64,000 bases of DNA from the NCBI GenBank assembly GCA_020633075.1, contig JACKEI010000001.1, positions 1,798,001 to 1,862,000 on the forward strand, given 5' to 3'. The translations under genes and the position numbers were made by a program. Source of the DNA: Sandaracinaceae bacterium. Lineage in GTDB: Bacteria; Myxococcota_A; Polyangia; Polyangiales; Houyiibacteriaceae. Positions 58,665 through 64,000 of the stretch are shown here, one piece after another (position 1 is the first letter of the stretch; every line of letters starts with the position of its first letter). Under the pieces are notes generated by a model. The model did not search any database. It was not told where the DNA came from and saw only the letters and a program-made list of their open reading frames with translations.

Positions 58665-61600
58665 GGCTCTGGAGCGGGCGGCGGGAGCTCCTCCTCGGCG
58701 GGCACGACCGCGCACGCGGACACCAGGACGCCCGGACTGGTGCGCACGCTCAGCTCGCGCACCGGACCCGTCGCGTCCACGACGACCTGCGACTCCCCGG
58801 CGACCACGGGCAGACGGTGACCGGCGAGCTCGAGCGTCCCCGCACCGCTACCTCGCACGGCGCACACCACGCGAACCGGCCCGCGTGGGGCGCCAGCGGC
58901 TGGGAGCGTGAGGCTCGCGCCCATCTGCGCACCGCAGCCCTGGTCGGTGCACTCCCACTCCCCACCGCGGGCGCGCGGCGAAGCCGCCACCACCAGCCCC
59001 CGACCGGAGGCGCGCGGGAGCCCCCCGAGACGCACCAAGATGGCCACCCCGGAAGGCAGCGGCTGCTCCATGCCGAGGAAGCGCCGGACTAGCGGCGCTG
59101 CCCCGCGGTCGCCGAGCTGCGCGAGCGCCTCCGCCTCCGCCGCGCGCGCAGGGAGGTAGCGCTCGGCGCGGAGCTTCCGCCGCAACGGGGCCACCGCACG
59201 CCTTTCGCCGATGGCACCCAGCGCGGTCGCAGCGGCGGGCCCCAGGCGAACGTCTTCCAACAAGGCGATCAGCGTCGGCAGCGAGCTCACCACGCGGAGC
59301 TCGCCCAGGAGCGTGATCGCGCGCCGACGGGCGCCCTCCTCCGCGCTCGCGTCTGCCGCCCACGCGACGAGGGTCGCCGATTGGGAGGCATCGCCACGCT
59401 CTGCGAGGGCCAGGGCCGCGCGCCTGCGGAGCTCGAGAGGCGCGTCCGTGCGCTGGGCGATCACGCGCACGAGTGGCACGCTGCCGTCGTCGCCCAGCGC
59501 CAGCGTGGCCAGCGCGGCCTCCTCGCGCACCGCCGGGTCGGCGTCTTCGTCACGGACACGGGCCAGCGTCGCGAGCGCCGGGGCGTAGCGCAGCCTCCCG
59601 AGCAGCCGTGCCGCGCCGCCGCGCACGGCGGGACGGCTGTCCCCGAGCAGCGGCACCAGGTCCGGCGCGACCGCGACGTCCCCCAGTTCGGCCCGCGCGA
59701 GAGCCTCCGGCCACGCCTGGGCGCCAGCCAGCGCGAGCGCCTCGACGCGCGGGATGCTCGCGACGAAGCGGCTGAGCTCGTCACGCAGCTGCGCGAGCAC
59801 CTCCGGTTGGTCGCCGGCCAGGTTACGCCGCTCGCGGGGGTCACGCTGCAGGTCGTAGAGCTGGCAGCGCGTCGAGGCCGTCTCGCAGATGGCCTTGTGG
59901 TGCCCGTCGGTCACCATGCGCGCGTCGCCGACCTCGGCGAAGGCGTACGCGGGGCCACCCTCCTGATGCACCAAGAGCGGGCCGAGGTCGTCGCCGCGCA
60001 TGCGGGCGTCACGTGGAATGGCGAGCGCCGCGAGCAGCGTCGTCGCGATGTCCACCAGCTCCACGGGCGCGTCCGACACGAAGGGCCGCACGAGCCCCGG
60101 GCTGGACCAGATCAGCGGCACGCGCACCTGCTCCTCGTACAGGGTGGAGCCGTGGTAGAGGCCGCCGTGGTCGCCAAACTCCTCGCCGTGGTCGGCCGTC
60201 ACGATGACGGTCGCGCCGGGCCGGTAGCGGCGAAACAGGCGCACAAGCTCACCGATGGCGTCGTCCGCTGCAGCCACCTCCGCGTCGTAGCGCTCCTCGG
60301 CGCTGCCGCCGCGCGCGAAGCGGGGGTCCGGGTCGTAGGGCTCGTGGGGCTCGAAGAGGTGGACCCACGCGAAGACGTCTCGCGGGGCCCCTCGCTCGGC
60401 GTCGATGGAGTCGAGGTACTCGCGCAGCTGAGGCACGCGCCGCGCCGCCGGGGCGAACATCTGCTTGCGGTACTCGAAGCCGAAGTGGCTGTCGCGCAGG
60501 GCCTCGAAGCGGTGCGCGTCCACAAAGAAGATGGCGGGTGGATAGAACGCCGCCGTGCGCATTCCGTAGCGCCGCAGCAGCTCGGGCAGTGCCACGTGCT
60601 CCGAGCCGGCTCCTGGCAGGTCCAGCACGGGGCGCAGGTACTTGCCGGTCAGCAGGCTGGAGAGGGCATAGCTGGTGTGCGGCGTGGGCGTATAGGCGTG
60701 CGAGAACACGGCAGACTCGGCCGCCAGCGCATCCAGCTGCGGGGTGGTGCCCGCGGCGCTCTGCAGGCGGTCCGCGCGCAAGGCGTCCACGGTGATGAGC
60801 AACACGTTGCGCGAGGTCAGGCGTAGCCCGCTTCGCAGGTCCACCGCGGCGGCGTCCTGGCCGCCGTCGCTGGCGGTCTCCGTGCCCGCCGCGCCGTCCG
60901 CGTCCCCCTCGGACTGTACGCCGCCCAGCGCTCGCGTGAGCCCCAGCAGCCTACCCGTGAAGCCCGCGTACTCCGTGACGACGAAGGTGAGGTTCGGCGC
61001 GAGCGCCGCCTGCGTGAGCGCCACGGGCAGCGCCAACAGCGTGACCAGCGCGAGCGCGACCGGCCCCACCCGCGCCAGCTGACCCCGGGCGGTGACCCCG
61101 AGGCGGGCAGTGGGCAGCGGCAGCAGCCAGGCGGCGAGCCCGCTGAGCAGCACGCTCGTGACCCCCAAGGCCAAATGGAAGACGGGGTACAGGCGGCGCA
61201 GCAGGGTTGCGTCCGCCAGGGTCGCGGCGGCCGCGCCGAGCGCGAACAGCAGCGCCAGGAGGATGCTCCCGCCCGCCCGCGCGCGCCGCTCGACGGGCGC
61301 ACCGAAGCGCATGACCAGCACGCTCGGCAGCAGCGCGAGCAGAGACACCGCAGGCACCCGCAGCGGCGAGCTGCGCACGCGCCTTCCCTCGGTCAGCAGG
61401 TAGAGCACGACGGCGGCCACGGCGAACGCGAGCACCCCCAGCAGACGCGCGCGTGCCTCGGGTTCGCGCGCCAGCCGCGCGCTGAGCAAGCCCATGGCGT
61501 ACACGACGGCCGCGCCAGACACGCCCGCCACCACACTCAGCCCGATGAAGGTGTGGCGCTCGGCGTCCCCCAGGAAGAGGGACCAAGTCTGCGACCCGCG

Positions 61601-61696
61601 CGCGACAGCGACCTCCAGGGCCGCAGCGAAGAGCCCGGCCAACAGGGCGCGCAAGGGCCAGTCCACTACTTGCTCTGTTTGGGGCTCGGTGCTCAT
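58589..61696 (-). CDS. membrane-bound sulfatase-type hydrolase with HEAT-like repeats
   Basis: A 1035-residue protein. About six to seven N-terminal membrane helices (to about 245) anchor it. A sulfatase/phosphotransferase domain of the alkaline phosphatase superfamily follows: metal Asp304 in 'LLITVDALRADRL', the nucleophile region 'PTPHTSYALSSLLTGKYL' (Thr or Ser rather than a formylglycine Cys), and 'VIVTADHGEEFGDHGG'. From about 650 to 900 come HEAT-like repeats ('DVAVAPDLVPLLGDSRPAVR' and similar), then a beta domain. Activity may be phosphoethanolamine transfer or sulfate ester cleavage. Its ATG overlaps the recG stop. Confidence 0.85.
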   Translation of the reverse strand: MSTEPQTEQVVDWPLRALLAGLFAAALEVAVARGSQTWSLFLGDAERHTFIGLSVVAGVSGAAVVYAMGLLSARLAREPEARARLLGVLAFAVAAVVLYLLTEGRRVRSSPLRVPAVSLLALLPSVLVMRFGAPVERRARAGGSILLALLFALGAAAATLADATLLRRLYPVFHLALGVTSVLLSGLAAWLLPLPTARLGVTARGQLARVGPVALALVTLLALPVALTQAALAPNLTFVVTEYAGFTGRLLGLTRALGGVQSEGDADGAAGTETASDGGQDAAAVDLRSGLRLTSRNVLLITVDALRADRLQSAAGTTPQLDALAAESAVFSHAYTPTPHTSYALSSLLTGKYLRPVLDLPGAGSEHVALPELLRRYGMRTAAFYPPAIFFVDAHRFEALRDSHFGFEYRKQMFAPAARRVPQLREYLDSIDAERGAPRDVFAWVHLFEPHEPYDPDPRFARGGSAEERYDAEVAAADDAIGELVRLFRRYRPGATVIVTADHGEEFGDHGGLYHGSTLYEEQVRVPLIWSSPGLVRPFVSDAPVELVDIATTLLAALAIPRDARMRGDDLGPLLVHQEGGPAYAFAEVGDARMVTDGHHKAICETASTRCQLYDLQRDPRERRNLAGDQPEVLAQLRDELSRFVASIPRVEALALAGAQAWPEALARAELGDVAVAPDLVPLLGDSRPAVRGGAARLLGRLRYAPALATLARVRDEDADPAVREEAALATLALGDDGSVPLVRVIAQRTDAPLELRRRAALALAERGDASQSATLVAWAADASAEEGARRRAITLLGELRVVSSLPTLIALLEDVRLGPAAATALGAIGERRAVAPLRRKLRAERYLPARAAEAEALAQLGDRGAAPLVRRFLGMEQPLPSGVAILVRLGGLPRASGRGLVVAASPRARGGEWECTDQGCGAQMGASLTLPAAGAPRGPVRVVCAVRGSGAGTLELAGHRLPVVAGESQVVVDATGPVRELSVRTSPGVLVSACAVVPAEEELPPPAPEPQEDAGEPAASAAEASGASESAAPR

Positions 61697-63906
61697 CCGG
61701 ACTCCTCGGCCACCACGGCCTGCTCCAGCACACGTCGGACCGCGTGGCGCGTGCGCGCGTGCTCCGGCGCCGTCAACGCGGGGTCCTCACGGGCCAGCTC
61801 TCGCGCCAGCTCTCGCGCCTGCGTGAGCCTCTCGAGGTCCCGAAAGAGGTCCGCAAAGCGAAAGCCCGCGCCCCCCGCCTGGCGCACCCCGAACAGCTGC
61901 CCGGGGCCCCGTATGGCGAGGTCGCGCTCGGCCAGCTCGAAGCCGTCCCCCGTGGCGCACATCGCGTCGAGGCGCTGCTCCGCGTCCGCCGTGAACTCGT
62001 CCCCGTGGACCAACAGGCAGGCGCTCTGTCGCTCACCCCGCCCCACCCGCCCTCGCAGCTGGTGCAGCTGCGCGAGACCGAAGCGCTCGGCGTCCTCGAC
62101 GATCATCAGGTTGGCCGCGGGCACGTCCACGCCCACCTCGACGATGGTGGTGGCCACCAGGACCGAGGCCCGCCCCTCGACGAAGTCCGAGAGCGCGTCG
62201 CGGCGAGCGTCCGGCCCGAGCTGCGCGTGCAGCATCCTCACGCTGGCGTCGCCGAAGCGCGCGCTGAGCTCCGCGTACACGGCCTCGACACCGTGCGCGC
62301 CCGCGCCCTCAGCGTCGTCCCCCTCAGTATCCCCGCCGCTCGACGCGGCGATGGTGGGGCACACCACGAAGGCGCGCCCCCCCGCGGCGAGCGCGCGCTC
62401 CAGCTGGCGGTAGGCCTCCGCCCGCGCCGCGCTCGCGTAGCGCCGCGTGATGATGGGCTTGCGGCCAGGTGGCAGCGCGCGGATCACGCTGACGTCCAGG
62501 TCCCCGTAGAGCACCAAGGCCAGGCTGCGCGGGATGGGCGTGGCCGTCATCACCAGCAGGTGCGGCGCCCGCCCCCCCGCTTTGTCCACCAGCTGGAGAC
62601 GCTGCGCCACGCCGAAGCGGTGCTGCTCGTCCACCACCACGGCGGCCAGCGCGTCGAAGCGCACACGCTCCCCGAGCAGCGCGTGAGTACCGACGATGAT
62701 GTTCGCGCTGCCGTCCTCGATCTGCCGCAGGCGCTCGCGGCGCTCTTGGGCGCGCAGCTTGCCAGCCATGAGCACGGGGCGGAGCCCGAGCGGCGCTGCG
62801 AGCGCCAGCACGCTGCGGAAGTGCTGCTCGGCCAAGACCTCGGTGGGCACCAGCCAGGCCACCTGGGCGCCGGCGTGCGCCACCTGTGCGCTCGCCAGGA
62901 GCGCCACAGCCGTCTTGCCGCTGCCCACCTCGCCCTGGAGCATGCGGCGCATGGGGGCCTCACGCGCGAGGTCGGCGCGCACCTCGCTGAGCACGCGCTG
63001 CTGGTCGCGCGTCAGGGTGAAGGGCAGCCCCGCGGCGTGCTGCGCGGCCGCGTCCGCGGTCATCGCGCACGCGCGCGCTGGGAGCCCCGCCTCCTCCACA
63101 CGCCGCTGCTGCAACGCGAGCTCCAGCAGGAAGAGCTCCTCCGTGGCGAGGCGCCCGTGGTGCTCCGTGTCGCGCGCGTTCCACACCTCGAGGGCGTCCG
63201 GGGGCAGCTCGGGCGGTGGGCTGTGCAGCGCCGCGACCGCTTCTCCCACCGAGGAGAGCCCGGCGCGCTCGCGATAGCGCTCCGGGATGGCGTCCGGGAC
63301 GAGCGGACCGACGCGGGCCACCGCCGCCTGGACCGCCTTGCGCAGCGCCGCGGCGGTGACGCCGGGGATGTCTGGGTAGCGAGGCACGATGGTGCCTTCG
63401 TCCGTGGGCAGCTCGGGGTGGGCGATGGTGAGCGTGCCCCGGTGCTCGTCCACGCGACCGAAGACGCGCACGGTGGCGCCCACGGGGAAGCGCTTCTCGA
63501 GCCCCGGCAGCCCGTGGAACCACACCAGGCGCAGCTGAGCATAGTGGCCCGGGGCGTCTCCCACGCGGGGCACCAGACGCACCTCGGACAAGCGCTTGCG
63601 GCCACGCGGCGGAGGCTGCGACACGCTGCGCACCACCCCCTCGGTCATGCAGCGCGCGCCGGGGACCAGGTCCGCGATGGGGCGGACGACGCGCCGGTCG
63701 TCGTAGCGCCGCGGGAGCAACCAGAGCAAGTCTCCCACGGCCGCATAACCCCGCTGCGCCAGGGCCTTTCCGGACACCTTGCCAATGCCCGGCAGCGTCT
63801 CGACGGACGAGGCGAGCAGTCCGTCGAGGGCGTTCGGGTTGTGGGCGAGCGTGACGTTCGTCGCGCCCGTCGTCCCTGCGAGGTCGTTCGCGTCCATCGC
63901 GCCCAT
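61693..63906 (-). CDS. recG: ATP-dependent DNA helicase RecG
   Basis: A helicase of about 737 residues that remodels stalled forks and Holliday junctions. The N-terminal wedge domain has 'LPGIGKVSGKALAQRG' and 'LLWLLPRRYDDRR'. Motif I 'LQGEVGSGKTAVALLA' lies near 325, with motif Ia 'AWLVPTEVLAEQH', motif II 'VVDEQHRFGVAQR', motif III 'LVMTATPIPRSLAL', and the C-terminal motifs 'VLVATTIVEVGVDVPAANLM' and 'LRGRVGRG'. ATG 63906 or 63897 is the start (MGAMDAND or MDAND). Its stop is joined to the sulfatase start by ATGA. Confidence 0.96.
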   Translation of the reverse strand: MGAMDANDLAGTTGATNVTLAHNPNALDGLLASSVETLPGIGKVSGKALAQRGYAAVGDLLWLLPRRYDDRRVVRPIADLVPGARCMTEGVVRSVSQPPPRGRKRLSEVRLVPRVGDAPGHYAQLRLVWFHGLPGLEKRFPVGATVRVFGRVDEHRGTLTIAHPELPTDEGTIVPRYPDIPGVTAAALRKAVQAAVARVGPLVPDAIPERYRERAGLSSVGEAVAALHSPPPELPPDALEVWNARDTEHHGRLATEELFLLELALQQRRVEEAGLPARACAMTADAAAQHAAGLPFTLTRDQQRVLSEVRADLAREAPMRRMLQGEVGSGKTAVALLASAQVAHAGAQVAWLVPTEVLAEQHFRSVLALAAPLGLRPVLMAGKLRAQERRERLRQIEDGSANIIVGTHALLGERVRFDALAAVVVDEQHRFGVAQRLQLVDKAGGRAPHLLVMTATPIPRSLALVLYGDLDVSVIRALPPGRKPIITRRYASAARAEAYRQLERALAAGGRAFVVCPTIAASSGGDTEGDDAEGAGAHGVEAVYAELSARFGDASVRMLHAQLGPDARRDALSDFVEGRASVLVATTIVEVGVDVPAANLMIVEDAERFGLAQLHQLRGRVGRGERQSACLLVHGDEFTADAEQRLDAMCATGDGFELAERDLAIRGPGQLFGVRQAGGAGFRFADLFRDLERLTQARELARELAREDPALTAPEHARTRHAVRRVLEQAVVAEESG

Positions 63907-63928
63907 CAGCCTGAGGGCCGCGCAGCGC

Positions 63929-64000
63929 TCAGGGCTGCGACCAATGGACGGCCGTGATCTCGTAGGTGCGGACGCCACCGGGCGTCTTCACGGTGACCTC
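63929..64000 (-). CDS. C-terminal end of a GreA/GreB-type protein (partial)
   Basis: Only the last 23 residues are in the window. They read as the terminal beta strands of a Gre-type factor ('VTVKTPGGVRTYEITAVHW'), the FKBP-like domain that closes GreA and GreB. The gene enters from the right edge and stops 22 nt upstream of recG. Assignment to GreA, GreB or another domain relative is not possible from this piece. Confidence 0.6.
   Translation of the reverse strand, partial: EVTVKTPGGVRTYEITAVHWSQP

Overview
The window is GC-rich chromosomal DNA with dense genes and short gaps. It has the signature of a deltaproteobacterial or Myxococcota-type bacterium: an NtrC-type regulator and histidine kinase with an 'AHDVGTPL' H-box, FHA-GAF-cyclase and FHA-GGDEF proteins, a very long cysteine-rich lipoprotein with MopE-like metal-binding motifs, a MoxR/von Willebrand operon, and many lipoproteins. 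This lineage is inferred from gene content only. No rRNA, tRNA or CRISPR array was recognised.

Layout. 1-695: 5' part of polA (minus). 848-11066: an inorganic-carbon uptake locus. A four-gene minus-strand operon (sulP, dabA, dabB, and a second antiporter-like subunit) is bracketed by a sigma54-dependent response regulator (848-2293) and a divergent histidine kinase (from 9612). The kinase-operon gap holds a consensus -24/-12 sigma54 promoter aimed at the operon and palindromic upstream sites, so signal input, activator, promoter and transporter all appear to be present in 10 kb. 11184-15905: ffh, a CBM9-like lipoprotein and a polytopic membrane protein.

15897-23816: an accessory island between two genes that were probably once divergent neighbours (membrane protein and acyl-CoA dehydrogenase). 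A 125-bp piece of their shared start region is repeated at the left end, in the middle and at the right end. Between the copies lie two related cassettes. Each carries a paralogue of one unrecognised gene (331 and 335 aa), a small chimeric ORF, and a decayed IS4-type transposase tail. A complete IS21-type element with arrays of terminal repeats split the first cassette, and an ISL3-type element sits in the second.

23778-33962: acyl-CoA dehydrogenase with altered catalytic positions, an HD-GYP response regulator, a CPBP protease-like membrane protein, an FHA-GGDEF diguanylate cyclase, a SUKH-type protein, a LysM lytic transglycosylase and moeA. 34142-42928: a tightly coupled operon of a coiled-coil/GQ-repeat membrane protein, MoxR ATPase, DUF58 protein and two VWA membrane proteins. 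43022-49779: DksA-like protein, SnoaL-like protein, and an 1825-residue cysteine-rich lipoprotein with nine ~130-residue repeats. 49954-57334 (minus): GAF histidine kinase, LysM protein, CpoB-like protein, accA, FHA-GAF-adenylate cyclase, rpoZ. 57437-64000: two small envelope proteins, a membrane sulfatase with HEAT-like repeats, recG, and the C-terminal end of a GreA/GreB-type factor.

All calls come from reading the sequence by eye; no database search was run. Start codons were chosen from Shine-Dalgarno sequences, overlaps and promoter positions, and are noted where uncertain.
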